From Leucaena leucocephala (Eukaryota; Streptophyta; Magnoliopsida; Fabales; Fabaceae), in assembly GCA_037074615.1 (NCBI GenBank), contig CM073551.1:20521750-20585749 (forward strand): DNA of 64,000 nt. Direction: 5' to 3'. Within the stretch, counting starts at the first letter, position 1. The number at the start of each line of letters is the position of its first letter. A model generated the notes under the pieces. The model saw only the letters and a list, made by a program, of their open reading frames with translations. It was not told the DNA's origin and ran no database searches. Shown here in pieces: positions 47,073-58,910 of this stretch. The position numbers and the translations under genes were made by a program.

Positions 47073-48435
47073 GTGTGTGTTTGGCAACTGGGTTTAAAAA
47101 TCGATTTTTATGCCAAACCTCAGTTTTGCCAAAATTCAGCCAAACACCATTTTAGGGTTGAGAATCGATTTATTTTGAAAACCACGGTTTCCAGGACAAA
47201 ACCGTGGTTTTGAGACAATCTGCAGCAGAGTAGATTCTTAAAGTGACCGTTGAGGGTAGCTGACACAATAACTCTCTCTCTCTCCTGCGAACCTTTTTCC
47301 TTTTTCCTCACTTTCCTCTTCTCTTCTGGCTCGCGGCTCGCTTTCCCGACTCGTCTTCTCTTCTGGCTCGCTTTCCTCTCCGCGTGTGTGTGCGATCTGC
47401 TGCGAATCTGGGGTCATCACTGCCGTGGTGTGAAGCGCGACAGTCCTTGCGTGTACTTCCTCCCGGCCTACGCCTGTTGCCTCCGCCACCGCCGAGCTCG
47501 CCGCTGAGTAATCGCACGACATCGCGGCGTGCAGCTTCACGGTTGTCTGTCCCGATCTGCTCTCCCAGCTCCGTCTGAAGGCATTCTGTGGCCCAAAATT
47601 ACTTCCTGCCGTGCCATCGCCTGAGAGTTCATCTCTGCCGACACCCTGCTTGCGTGGTCAGGATTGGTGGTCGGGTCCGTGGATCTGCAATTTTGAGCTG
47701 TCATCCTCTTCCGTCGGCGTCGATCTCCATCGTCCTGCCGTCTTTGGTTCTCCAACGCCCTAACTTGCATACGTCGTCCACTGCTTCGGTCGTCCACTGC
47801 TTCAGCACAGAACAGGTAAACAATTTCCTGTCTTGAAATTTCATAGCCGCTGTTTGCTTTGCGGTTTGCTTGCTGTTGGGTGATTTGTAGATTCATAGGT
47901 GTTGAAGCTTCTCTGTTTGTTCACTTCCTGAACTGCATTCACTTCCGCAACTGCCCTGTGTGCATAGGTGCGATTTGCTTTCCGGTATGCTTGATTCCTG
48001 TTGGATGATTTGTATGTTCATAGGTGCTGTTCATATCTGTTTGAGCAATTTCTGTACTTCCCAGTGTTCATATTACATCATCTTGTGTTCTGAACTGGCC
48101 CTGTGATCCCGCGTTGTTAGTGTAAAAAATGAAACTTTGCACGTGTAGCTGGCCTTTACTCTGTCCTGTGTCTTGTAAGAAAGCCCTCCTTCCATGTATG
48201 CTTGATTTCTGTGAGAAAGCCCTCTTCCCTTGTGCTGGCTGATTTCTGAACTGCCTTGTACAGAAGACACATAATTGTTGAATTGGGTCATTTGAATCCC
48301 AGTGTATGCTTGATGTCTGTTGGCGCAAAAGTAAAGGGTCTGAATATGATGTGAATATTGTGGATGGTTGGAGGCGATTGTGAGTTCCTTGCAGGAATGA
48401 AAATTTTGGGTTAGCAAAAATTAATTACTTCACTT

Positions 48436-49501
48436 GTGTATAGCATTATGGTGAAGGACAAATGTAAAGCTTCGTGGGATGCTAGCAGTACTAAGGTATT
48501 TATTGACCTTTGCATCGAACAACTTCGCAAGGGTGAAAGGAAAGGTACTGTGTACACAAAGAAAGGATGGGCCAACATTGCTGACGGGTTCACAACACAG
48601 ACTGGGAAAGTCTATGAAAAAATGCAGTTTAAAAACAAGTATGACTCGATACGAAAGGAATGGCAAGCCTGGAACAAATTGATTAATGAGACAGGGGTAG
48701 GATGGAATACGGAGAAGAACACAGTAGAAGCGCCAGATGATTGGTGGGAGAAGAAAAAATTGGTATGACAATGAGATTTGATGATACGATATATGTTCAG
48801 CCCATGTCACATATGATTGTCGTTTATGTTTGTTGTTATGTCTGCAGGAGAACGCACAGTACGAAAAATTCAGAATGAAAGGGCTATCGTTTCGGCCAGA
48901 GATAGAGGAACTCTTCAGCAATGTGGCAGCCACAGGCCCAAGTGCATGGGCACCATCATCCATGACACTTCCAACAGCAAATACGACAGTATACGACAAT
49001 GATGCGGCCACGAATCTGGAAGAAGGGTCAGGAGATAGCGATGAAATTTTGCTGGCTCCCACTGGCATAAGTGGGGATATCAATCGAATGACGTTTAACG
49101 CATCTCAAGGGACCAGTGGTGAAGGTAGCGTGCGGGGGAAGGAGCCAGTGTCTGGTTGCGGGTCATTAGGGGTTAGGAAGGAGAGGGGAGGGATGAAGAA
49201 GAAGCACAAGGGACCTGCCTCAAGTAGGATAGCAGATTCACTCAGTCAAATTGTCGATTTAACTCGGGCAGAGGTGGAACATGCTCACAAAAGGGCAGAT
49301 GAAGCATCTGCCAACGTACCATCCATTACGGCAGTCATGAAACACCTAACTCAACTTGATGAAGTAATCGCTGATGATGATTGGTATGTACGATGCATAA
49401 AACTGCTGCTGGATCCCGCAATGAGGGAAGTGTATGCTTCACAAATGGGGATGAAGAAACAACTGTTACTATTTTTACGCCATTATTGCTACGCAGATTG
49501 A
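48436..49501 (+). CDS. Harbinger Myb/SANT-like DNA-binding protein
   Basis: Exon 1 is 48436-48762 and exon 2 is 48848-49501, joined by an 85-bp intron (GTATGA...TGCAG). The product has 326 residues. Residues 8-95 form a Myb/SANT-like (Myb_DNA-bind_3) domain with ASWDASSTKVFIDLCIEQL, KKGWANIADGF and KNKYDSIRKEWQAWNKL, typical of the second Harbinger protein. It is followed by an acidic/Ser linker and a basic patch (RKERGGMKKKHKG). The C-terminal domain reads VMKHLTQLDEVIADDDWYVR. In studied Harbinger/PIF elements this partner binds the transposon ends and brings the transposase into the nucleus. The reading is clean and both splice sites are consensus. Confidence 0.85.
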
Positions 49502-49599
49502 GACTGTTTGCACGGCGTTAATGTTATGTCGATTGAGACTTTTTTACAGCTTTATTGTTGTTGTGTAATCGGAATGCTCTCTGTGCTTCTGTGTGGACT

Positions 49600-49765
49600 T
49601 AGTTCCGTATTGTTATTTCGATGGACATATTTGTTATCGCAAGTTTATTTATATCTGTGTGGATTTAGTTTCGTGTTATTACATCGATGGACATATTTGT
49701 TATCGAAAGTTTATTTATATCTGTTCGTGTTATTATATCGATGGACATATTTGTTACCGATCACC
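49600..49765 (+). repeat. Short tandem repeat between the two Harbinger genes
   Basis: CGATGGACATATTTGTTA(T/C)CG recurs near 49619, 49686 and 49739 (spacing 67 and 53), with a TTTATTTATATCTGT segment between the copies. It produces repetitive spurious reading frames. Confidence 0.75.
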
Positions 49766-49821
49766 TTCTTTATTGACATTTAAAATTAAACATTAATGTC
49801 TCCGTGCACAGGTTAAAATAG

Positions 49822-51101
49822 ATGGGGGACGATAATAGAAACTTGACAGAAGATTATAAGCGACGGGTAAAGAGGCTTAAACAAGTTGGCGTATTGGTTG
49901 CCAGTTATGCAGCGCAATACCTGTCTAAAAACCCAATGCGCACTAGTGATCTCACAGGGTCCAAATGGGTTGATGAAGTATTATATGGTCATCCGAAGCG
50001 TTGTTTTGAACAGTTCAGAATGGAACCACGTGTGTTCTGCGAGCTTTGCATTGCATTACAGCAACTAGGTCTTAAGGAAAGTCATAACGTTTCAATACAT
50101 GAAAAGGTTGCGATATTTTTAAATATTGTTGGACATGGGCAGACCAGTAGGATGGTGCAAGAAAGGTTTCAACACTCAGGAGAGACGATTCACAGACACT
50201 TTCATGATGTCTTGTTGGCTTGTTGTGGACTTGCAATGTCACTCATCAAACCCCAGGATCCAACGTTTCAAAATGTGCATAGCAAGATCAAGCTTGACCG
50301 TCGATACTGGCCATTTTTCAAAAATGCGATTGGAGCAATCGATGGCACACACATTCCTTGCGTTGTACCTGCCAATGAACAAACGAAATATATTGGTAGA
50401 AAGGGGTTCACGTCGCAAAATGTAATGGCGGTGTGTGATTGGGACATGTGCTTTACCTTTGTCTTGGCTGGATGGGAAGGTAGTGCCCATGATGCCCGTA
50501 TATTCAGTCATGCATTGACAACTGCTTCCATGAACTTCCCTCATCCACCTCAGGGTATGTTTCTGATACATTCAACTGGTTTCTCTTAACATGTGAGTAC
50601 AATTAGTGAAAATACTAACCTCTCTTTCATGTAGGTAAATATTATTTGGTTGATGCTGGTTATCCAACACCAATTGGATATCTGGGTCCATACCGGCGGG
50701 AGCGTTACCATCTCCCTGATTTTCGACGTTCATCTAGACTGGTGAACCCTAATGAAGTGTTCAATTATGCTCATTCAAGTTTGAGGTGCACAATAGAAAG
50801 AACTTTTGGAGTATGGAAAAATAAGTTCGGCATTTTACAACGCATGCGCAGCTACGACTATGAAACACAAGTTAAGATTGTCTGTGCAACGATGGCGATA
50901 CACAATTTCGTTAGAAGAACCTCTATTACTGACCCTGATTTCGCGCGAGAGGACGAACACGATGATGAGCCAACGCAAGATGATGATGGTGATGATGAAT
51001 ATGACTCTTCACGAATACCTGTATCCATCACCTCTTCATCTGAAATGGCTCGTCGTCGTGATTTCATACGAGATCAACTTATTTATTATAGACAAGACTA
51101 A
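49822..51101 (+). CDS. PIF/Harbinger DDE transposase
   Basis: Exons 49822-50554 and 50635-51101 with an 80-bp GT-AG intron (CAGG|GTATGT ... ATGTAG), giving 399 residues. The N-terminus is helical and basic. The DDE_Tnp_4 nuclease core has all three acidic residues in their motifs: Asp174 in GAIDGTHIP, Asp251 in YYLVDAGYP and Glu299 in CTIERTFGVWK. Other family signatures present are GHGQTSRMVQERFQHSGETI, QNVMAVCDWD, AGWEGSAHDARIF and a C-terminal acidic tail. It cuts and pastes the element at TWA targets. No stop or frameshift is seen, so the catalytic core appears intact. Expression cannot be judged from sequence. Confidence 0.92.
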
Positions 51102-51609
51102 TAGTTTAAGATTGTACATTTTTCTGATGCACCCGGTATTTTCTAAGTAACGATATGTAATTTGACCTTATCATTAATATGAAATTGTCACTTTAATGAA
51201 TCATAATAGTAAATATTTTTAATTTCTACAGACATAATTTCTCTTAACTATATACATTTTTAAATTATGCACGTAAGGTCTAAATTAAAAAGTACTATTT
51301 AAGGGGGGAAATTTAAATGAAGGTGAATATTGAAAATTTCTTCCTACCCCAACACATATGTGTATGTTTTATTGTTAAATCAACTAAATAAAAATTTATA
51401 AATAGAATTTATACCTTATGTAATTATCATACTTGTTTATGTCCTTTTTGGTAAATTGTCAATAAAAAAAGCTATTCTGCTACTAATCATCCAAACACTT
51501 ATTTTTCCAAAATCAATTTTTTCCCAAAATCTATTCTTCCAGAATCTATTCTCCAGAATCTATTCTTCCCAAAATCTATTCTCTAAAAGCTAATCCAAAC
51601 ACACCCTAA

Positions 51610-52397
51610 ATTCAAGTCGTTGGCAAATGTCTATAAGCCCTATTTAAAGTTACCATTTGCTTAGGTTGTTCATACTCACAGGTTAAAGGTTATAACGTTG
51701 CCCAATTGTTACTTTGTCTATAGTCAAAGCACCATTAAGGGAAGAGCAACAATTGATTCCACTTACGGTAATGGGACTTGTTGGTGAAAAAAAAAAAGTC
51801 TTCGTAAAATTCCAATACACTATCATTAAAATTAAAAAGACAGTTTTTTTTTTCACTTTATTTGAAAATTGATGGGATTTTGAATTCTGCATTCATTTAA
51901 ATCCTTATGATGTGACTTCAGAAAAATGAACCAATATCAAATATGGGAGTTATGAAAATAAATATCTCATATGGGACCTTATCTTATAAAAAAGTCAAAA
52001 AAAAATTCCCATCCAAAGTAATTTTTCCAAAATAAACTACTTATTTTATTTCAAAATAAATGTTCTTTTTTTTTTTCATTTATTTATACTTTGTTAATGT
52101 ACTCTTATTTTCCTCTTTATGTACCAATAAGACACTTATATTGAAAGTGATAGTCATATATTTTAAAATTAGATATATAATAATATAATATAGTAAATAG
52201 TACTCATTCGTTTATTAATATATAATATATTTAATTAATTTTATTAGATTATAGAAGTTAGTTGATATTATATGTTTTATTTAAAATACTCTAATTATAT
52301 TTTTAATTTTATTTTTTAATTTTTTATTTGATTATTATAAAAAAAATATTAATATAATTTTACAAAAAAGGTGTAGAGTTAATCAGTTGTCGATTAG
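51610..52397. other. Intergenic, no gene recognised
   Basis: AT-rich flank of the Harbinger element. The 69-codon minus frame at 51683-51892 is unsupported. Confidence 0.5.
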
Positions 52398-52411
52398 GCC
52401 CAACTTAAACT

Positions 52412-52596
52412 TTTTTTTTTTTGGTTGCTCACCCGGTTCACCGGAGCTTTGCCCCGACTACATCCGGATCCGACCCGCGTCGCGCACCTGGCTATGGTGG
52501 GTGAGTCTCCCAACGGGAATTTTCTACATTCGCCATGGCTCGAACTCGAGACCTCGCTTAAGCGATACCGAGCCGCTTACCACTCGGATTAACCCC
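52412..52596 (-). mobile_element. tRNA-derived SINE with perfect 14-bp target-site duplication
   Basis: On the minus strand the element starts GGGGTTAATCCGAGTGG. It has a Pol III A box (TGGTAAGCGGCTCGG, plus 52568-52582) and a B box (GAGTTCGAGCC, plus 52537-52547). A GC-rich body follows and it ends GTGAGCAACC plus about 12 A. GCCCAACTTAAACT flanks it exactly on both sides (52398-52411 and 52597-52610). All features of a recent LINE-mobilised SINE are present. The GC content stands out sharply from the surrounding DNA. Confidence 0.9.
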
Positions 52597-52610
52597 GCCC
52601 AACTTAAACT

Positions 52611-53194
52611 AGGAGAACTAGTGGGAGTCAATTTCCCTCTATAGGGCTTGCTCTTCTGACTTCTCATTCCCGTAATATTTTTTGCCTTAGATAGAAAGTA
52701 GAATTAGAATATTCAACTTCTTTTATTTAATATGATAAAAATTATTTATACTTTTAATTTTAATATTTTAATTTATTTTAGTTCAATCAAAAAAATTAAG
52801 AATTAAGATGCTAGAAGTAAAAGTAAAATTTTTTAGACTATTTATCTCAGCTATAAAATTTCTGTACAATTTTAACCACTTTTAAATTATAAAAATATTT
52901 TAGACCATTTTACCCTAAATTATAAAAAAATATATATCAATTTTATACTTATTTTTAACTTATTAAATAAATTTTTAAAATTTACTTCTATGTTTATTTT
53001 CATTCCTACTTCTATTCAAAACTCTCCTTACTTTTATCTCAATCTTACCAATCGTACCGTTAAGCTTGAAAACTCTGCTCAATCTTTTCGTGCACTCGCT
53101 GTTCGCCCACCATACTTTTCAGTGTCGTACGAACGCTTTTATACTTATAGATACCAGTGACTGATTTCTGAGAGAGAAACAGAGAGCATAGAAA
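52611..53194. other. Intergenic and upstream flank of the CHIP pseudogene
   Basis: AT-rich to 53.0 kb. The last 150 bp are less AT-rich and probably derive from the promoter and leader of the duplicated CHIP gene. Confidence 0.4.
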
Positions 53195-55192
53195 ATGGTG
53201 ACATACGGTGGTTGTCTGTCTTACCCAGCAGACCAACCGATACTACTTGAAAACATTTACTTCAAGCAAGATTGTTTCGGGGCCACCATCAGTGCTTATA
53301 ACCAGGTATCGTTGCTGTATTATTTAGCAAATATCTTTTCGCAGCTCTTTTTTAGGCTTGTTTTCATCGTAAAGGTGAAATTTTTATGCCCCGATTTATG
53401 TCTTCCCAACATGACTCTCACTCTTTTATTCTTCCTCCTTCTGTTTTGGACTTGTGTGTTCTTAAAGGCAATCACTTTGTGCCCCTAACATTCCGGTTCA
53501 TTGAACGAATCGTGCTTTGTGTTATTGCAAGCGCAAGTATAACTGCCCGTTTAAATTTTAGCCTTTCCGTTCTTATAGTGAAGTCAATTTTTTTTAGTTA
53601 TTGTCCTTCATTTGGCTTCTTTTGTATGATGTCTTTCTTCATACGTTGTTCTTTAGTGACTGTGCTAGAGAAGAGGAAGACAGCTGGAGAGCTATTCAAC
53701 TAGACAACAAATCGGTTAAGGTTACTAAGACCCCTTTCTTATTGTACAGTTCCAGAATCATACATGAGTAACCGTATTTTTTAGTTTTTCCTATTTGATT
53801 TGTCCATATATCATTTTTTGTCTTGATCTTAGGTTTGTAAAATCTAAGGCTTTCTTAGAGTCTTCATTTGTTGCATTTATTGAGTTGATTTCACTTTCTG
53901 AGAGAGTGTTAATTTTGTTTTAGTCAAACGAGTTCCATTTATGTATTCTGTTTCAAAATTTATTGTAAGAGGTCTTTGATCATTATGAACTTACCAAGTC
54001 GAAAGAGAGAATGGATTTAGGGGAACTTCTGTTATGGGCTTAGATTTAGTACATTCTTGATTAACTTGTTTCTTGCAAATTGGTCATAGTGGTTTAGTAC
54101 AAGTACTAGCACTGAGAATCTTTGATGACAACATTTTGTATTTTTCTGTTTAGTTAGCTTATCCTTGCCAGCAACTAGTTACTCATATTATGCTCATCCA
54201 AATCTTCTTATGGCTATATTGCAGGCGCATTATATTTTGGGACTTGCATTTCTGTAGAGACAAGAATATATCGAAGGGGTCAGAGAATTGGAAAAGGTTG
54301 GTAACCATTGAATTGTATGCTTCGTTTGGATTGGCTTCATGGAAGTGATTTTAGGTAGATATGTGAGAGGAATTTAACTTAAAAGTGCTTCTAAAGTTTG
54401 GGGGTTTTGCAAATAGGGACTACTTTACTGAGGTAGAAGTCAAACTACTGATATATTATTGATTACGGTTTCAGGTAGAAGCTAAGATAGTTGTGAAAAA
54501 GATCCAAAGTACGTAAGTATGTTTAAAATAGTTACAAATATTGAAAGCTGGTTGCCTATAGAGATTTCATGGTAAGGGATTTTGAGAGGAGCCTTGCTAT
54601 ATATATACACATACTGTTGGAATATTGAACTAGAAAGATTGGAGAATAAGAATATACGCGAGCTCTAATTAATCTTGATGGATGGAAGAAAAGAAGCATC
54701 CATGCATGTGCAAGGAGGTGATTTTTTTGGCCCATATATTGACTGTTTTAGGGTGGTCTGGAGAATATTAGTGTAAAGCTTTTGCCTTATGCTGATTCAG
54801 TTTCTATGAAGATGCTCATATATTGATTACGAACTCGTATTTTTATAGGCTTTGGATCTCGGGAAGGATGCCGATCCTAATGGCTATATGGTAGAGGAGA
54901 TCTGGTAAGAGCTTGCAAAAGCAAAATATCTTGAGTGGGCAAATGCATCTACCAAGAGATCATGGGAATTGCAGCGTTTGAAGTATGCTTTATGCGGATT
55001 ATTAGGCTTAATAGCTTAAGGTTTTTAAGAAAAAAATACAATTTGATCAAATATTTACATGTACTCATGTCATAGAGTGTGTTCAGAATGAAAAGCATTC
55101 TAAAATGGAAGGGTTTATAGATGAACTAACTAGAACTTGATGCTTTAGAAAGAGTTTTTGTGAAGCTGCTAAGGCCAACATGCCTACAGAGG
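53195..55192 (+). pseudogene. CHIP (U-box ubiquitin ligase) pseudogene, TPR part only
   Basis: Ordered exon remnants of the co-chaperone ligase CHIP. 53195-53305 reads ENIYFKQDCFGATISAYNQ. About 53465-53535 reads AITLCP, then NIPVH-stop-TNRALCYCKRK after a frame change; the stop replaces Trp. About 53656-53718 reads EED-WRAIQLDNKSVK. 54225-54296 reads AHYILGLAFL-stop-RQEYIEGVRELEK. About 54850-54980 reads ALDLGKDADPNGYMVEEIW, a stop in place of Gln, then ELAKAKYLEWANASTKRSWE. 55151-55191 reads as the segment just before the U box (AAKANMPTE), with one base missing, ending at a GTAAGT donor. Introns are retained, so this is a duplicated, not a retro-copied, gene. At least three stops and several frame breaks are present. 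The U box is absent downstream. Confidence 0.85.
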
Positions 55193-58100
55193 TAAGTACA
55201 GGACCGTGTCCTCCTCTCCGGCTTCTTCATTTAGTAATTGCCCTCCCCCTCCATCTCCGCCTAGTTCCGACGGAGGCAACAGAGGTAGTGGGGGTGGGTC
55301 CTTCACTGCACTTTGAAAAAAAATAGTGCTCCCTCATTACAAATACACACTCTCTCTGTCTCTGTCTCTCTCTATCTCTATCTCTCATTCCTCCATTGAA
55401 GTGCATACAAAAACTTTCCAAAGCTACAACGCTCTTCATCCAATGAGTTAACCAAGAACTAACACTTAGAATCTTATAAATAATAAGATATTTGTGGGCT
55501 AAATTAATTTTAGCAATTCAATTCTCAAGTATTTTTTCCTACTTTTAATTCGTGAGTTCATATGAAATCAAAAAAAGGAAGCAAAAATGTAAGCATGGAA
55601 GCTGAAATTTTTGGGTATAAGACTCTAATGGGACGGCTTGATAGAGATCTCTAGCAAGGGAACTTTCTGCGGGGCCCTTGAAGGAAGTTGGACGAAAGTA
55701 AGCTATCCCTCTCCTCCCTCTTGTCTCCTTCTCTCCCTCAAACTCCACTGTCTCTCTGTAAACTTGCAAGCTGCCACCACATCACAAATGGGACCCATAA
55801 CACAAAAGAAAACGACGTTTGGGCTGATTGTCAGACTGGTAAAATTGCTTTATTTTTTGAATGACTGTGTCTATTTTTGTAACTTTCAAAGTTTAATGGT
55901 GTCAACACTCATGGTATAAAATTTTATTATTAAAATTATATTTTAACCCTAAAAATTATTATATAATGTGTGATAAATATCTGTTAAGTGTTTTAAAATC
56001 CCAAATTATTTATGCTTTAATGAGCTTTTCCAAGGATGATGACAAAGTCAAAGATTCATGACCATGGGCATTATTACTTTAGACATTCCAATAAATAATA
56101 TATTAGAGTCTATTAAAAGTTTTCTCATAAACACACATCCAAAAGAAAAGAAAAGACAGTGGATGATATCTTTACTAAGATCCATATGGGGAGGCTATGA
56201 TACTTAATCTATATTTAATTTTTTAAAATCTAATATGGTATCAAAACTGAGAGAGAGAGAGGGAGGACATTCTTGCTATGATACCATATTATATATTTAG
56301 AGAGAGGGAGACAACTAGCTACATACTCTATCTATTTTGTGTTATTTAGATATATGAGTGCCATATATGATTAGAGTAATTTTGATCAGATCACATGAAT
56401 ACCATTTGATTTAACACAACTTATATTTAATTTGGCCATAAAAAAGGCAATTTAAGTATTTTTGGACAAACATAGTTGGACATACAATTTAATCTAATTG
56501 TAGACTTATTTGTTTGTTGGGATTTATAGAGAAATAAAATGAGTAAAAAGAAAGAGATAGATTTTGTAGTACATTATTTTTATTGTAAATTTTAGGCCCT
56601 TCTCATCCTATTTTTTAATGAGATGCTCTTTTTATAGTTTAAGACAATATGATTAATTCTTCTCTTCTTTTCTTTAAATAAATGTTTGATTTTATAAGAT
56701 AACATACTCATGAACATGTACTCAAATTATATACTAATGAACATATACTCTAATGCTAATATCAAATCTTTATCCTAGCTATTACTCTGCATCAACTAAC
56801 CAATAATATGGGTTACTTATGTCATAGATATTTATATGCTTATGAATTTTTTTTTGGAGTGATATATGCTTCCACAAGGTCTAATGATAATTTTCTATTT
56901 TCCCCCACCCCAACCTTTTAACCTAATATGCACCCATGTGTATTGAAAGAATGATATATATATATATATATGTTATTATTGTTATTGTTATTATTATTAT
57001 AATATTAGTGATTACAATGCCAACTCAATAAAGACCACGCTATTATAAGAAACATAGACCCGTGCTAATAATCATCTTTGCCAGCCAATAATATAATGTT
57101 TAAAAATATAATGATTTTATATTCTTAATTATTATAGTAGTATAATATAGTATCATTACAGAGAACTACATTGATATTTTGTTTGATACAAAAGAAGTAA
57201 TTAGATTCTTTTTTCTTCATCCTAGTACTATTTATTATAATCTTTGTAATTATTTTTAATATTATTTCTTTAAATTTTCATTTTTAAATAAATGCATAAT
57301 CATTATTTATTTATAATTTTTAAAATAAATTTTTATTTTATTTATTTGAATCCTGACCATTTACTATAAATTGTTACGTAAGTTTAGTTTATATATTTTA
57401 ATAAAAAATATTTACATACTCTAATAGTGCTATATTATCTAAATTCTATCTAATTAAAATAAATAATTCAAGTGACGACTTATTCAAAAAAAATTAATTT
57501 ATATTTTATTTTTAAGAAAAAAAATCAATTTATATTTTATTTTTAAGAAAAATAAATTTTTTAATTTAAAAAAATAAAAATTCATCTAAAACATATTAAG
57601 AAGTTTATTTTTCTTAAAAATAGATAAAAAAAATATAAATTATTTCAAATTAATCATCAGTCAACTAGGAGTAAAATGGGATATATTATTGTATTTTTAT
57701 TGGACAAAATTTATATGACATATCACTTTTAAAGTATGTAAATATTTCTCTATTTTATTGATTTACCGAATAAGGTTATTTTTTAACGTTAAGGTTTGTT
57801 ATATGTGAATTACTTTATAAAACGGCTTAGATATATGGTCCTTTTAAACTCATTTTTCATTATGGATAGAAGGATCATACAATTAAGTTATCTCCAAGAG
57901 GATGATCGGGGAATAATTTATCCTTATTTTTTTCATGAAAATTGCTTCAACAAATAAAAATTGGGATGCAAATAAAAATTACTATTACTAAACAAAAAGA
58001 AATACTTACATATATTCCAGACATGTTACATCATTTGAACTAGCTTCATCATTCAGGAGTAATTCTTGGTCATACCAATGACTTTGTTAAAAAATAAAAA

Positions 58101-58910
58101 TAAAAAATATAATTTTGATCATTTAAATTGACATAAGGTCTCAGTTCAGTCTCTTAAATTTATAAATTATATTGTGAGTCCCTTAATCTTTAAAACTATT
58201 AATCTCACTATGGTAACTATGCAATAATTGGTAACAAAACATGCTTAAATCTTAATATTTTAATATAATCATTTTTATATAAAAATATTCTTAAATCTTA
58301 ATTATCTAATATTATCATTTTTATATTTTAAAATTAAAATAAGTTTTCTTTGTTAGTATTATCCATTAATGAGATTAAAGGTATTAAATGATTGAGGATT
58401 AAAAATACATTTTATAAATTTAATAAATTTAATGGACCACACCCAAATTTTATAGAAAATTAGAGAATCAAAGTATACTTTAGTTTAAAAAGAATGGAAA
58501 GTACAAAACTGGTAATATAGGGAAACTTGGAAGCATCATTAAGTGTTTGCTAACAACTTCTCCAATAAAAACATGATCAAGAGATATATTTTACAATTTA
58601 ATACTATAAACATTAGTGTTTTAAGAACTCTCCACGTTATATTTTACATGTTACGCTTTTATTTGACTAAAAATTGTCCTAATTTAAACTTTCAATACCC
58701 TAGAACAATAGAAGAATTAAGAATGTACAAACTAATTTACCTTAACGAGAGTATTCTGATAAGAGAATGAGTTTTAAAACAACGATATAATTATTATTAT
58801 ATGACTTAAAGATCATAAGTTCAAATCGGCTGGATACATCTTTTCCTTACTATACTTCACTTGAGCTTTGGGCACTAGGCGGCCATATGAGAGGAACATG
58901 AAAAGGGAAA
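55193..58910. other. Long intergenic region
   Basis: Mixed AT-rich DNA. It contains a CT/GA simple tract at 55.35-55.39 kb, GAGA repeats at about 56.25 kb, a (TA)n tract at 56.95 kb and a foldback MITE at 58.1-58.5 kb. The expected CHIP U-box exon was looked for and not found. No gene is recognised. Confidence 0.5.
58110..58485. mobile_element. Foldback MITE (long imperfect TIR)
   Basis: The segment CAGTCTCTTAAATTTATAAA with GTGAGTCCCTTAATC (58147-58190) faces a 3' arm whose reverse complement reads GGTCCATTAAATTTATTAAA and then TTTTTAATCCTCAATC (58390-58440). Arms of about 80 bp pair imperfectly. There is no ORF and the superfamily is not assigned. Confidence 0.45.

Larger units (their letters stand above)
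47073..51606 (+). mobile_element. PIF/Harbinger transposon, apparently complete
   Basis: The element is 4,534 bp. The left TIR GTGTGTGTTTGG (47073-47084) and the right TIR CCAAACACACCC (51595-51606) match at 11 of 12 positions. TAA flanks both outer ends (47070-47072 and 51607-51609), the TWA-type target duplication of this superfamily. It encodes both expected proteins on the same strand: a Myb/SANT-like DNA-binding protein and a DDE transposase. A GC-rich leader of about 0.7 kb (47.26-47.9 kb) precedes the first gene. Both gene models read without internal stops once one intron each is removed, so the element may be competent. The last 200 bp resemble the right arm of the dispersed MITE family. 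Confidence 0.8.

Noticed and set aside
47238..47896. Several overlapping ORFs on both strands
   Set aside because: The region is GC-rich Harbinger leader, where long frames arise by chance; none has a recognisable domain.
49508..49783. 91-codon ORF with a repeated RWTYLLS motif
   Set aside because: Translation of a short tandem DNA repeat between the Harbinger genes, not a protein.
51410..51606. Separate MITE fragment unrelated to the Harbinger element
   Set aside because: Its outer end matches the element's left TIR at 11 of 12 bases with TAA on both sides, so it is better explained as the element's own right end.
52387..52644. 85-codon ORF
   Set aside because: Antisense reading of the SINE; the element boundaries and target duplication explain the sequence.
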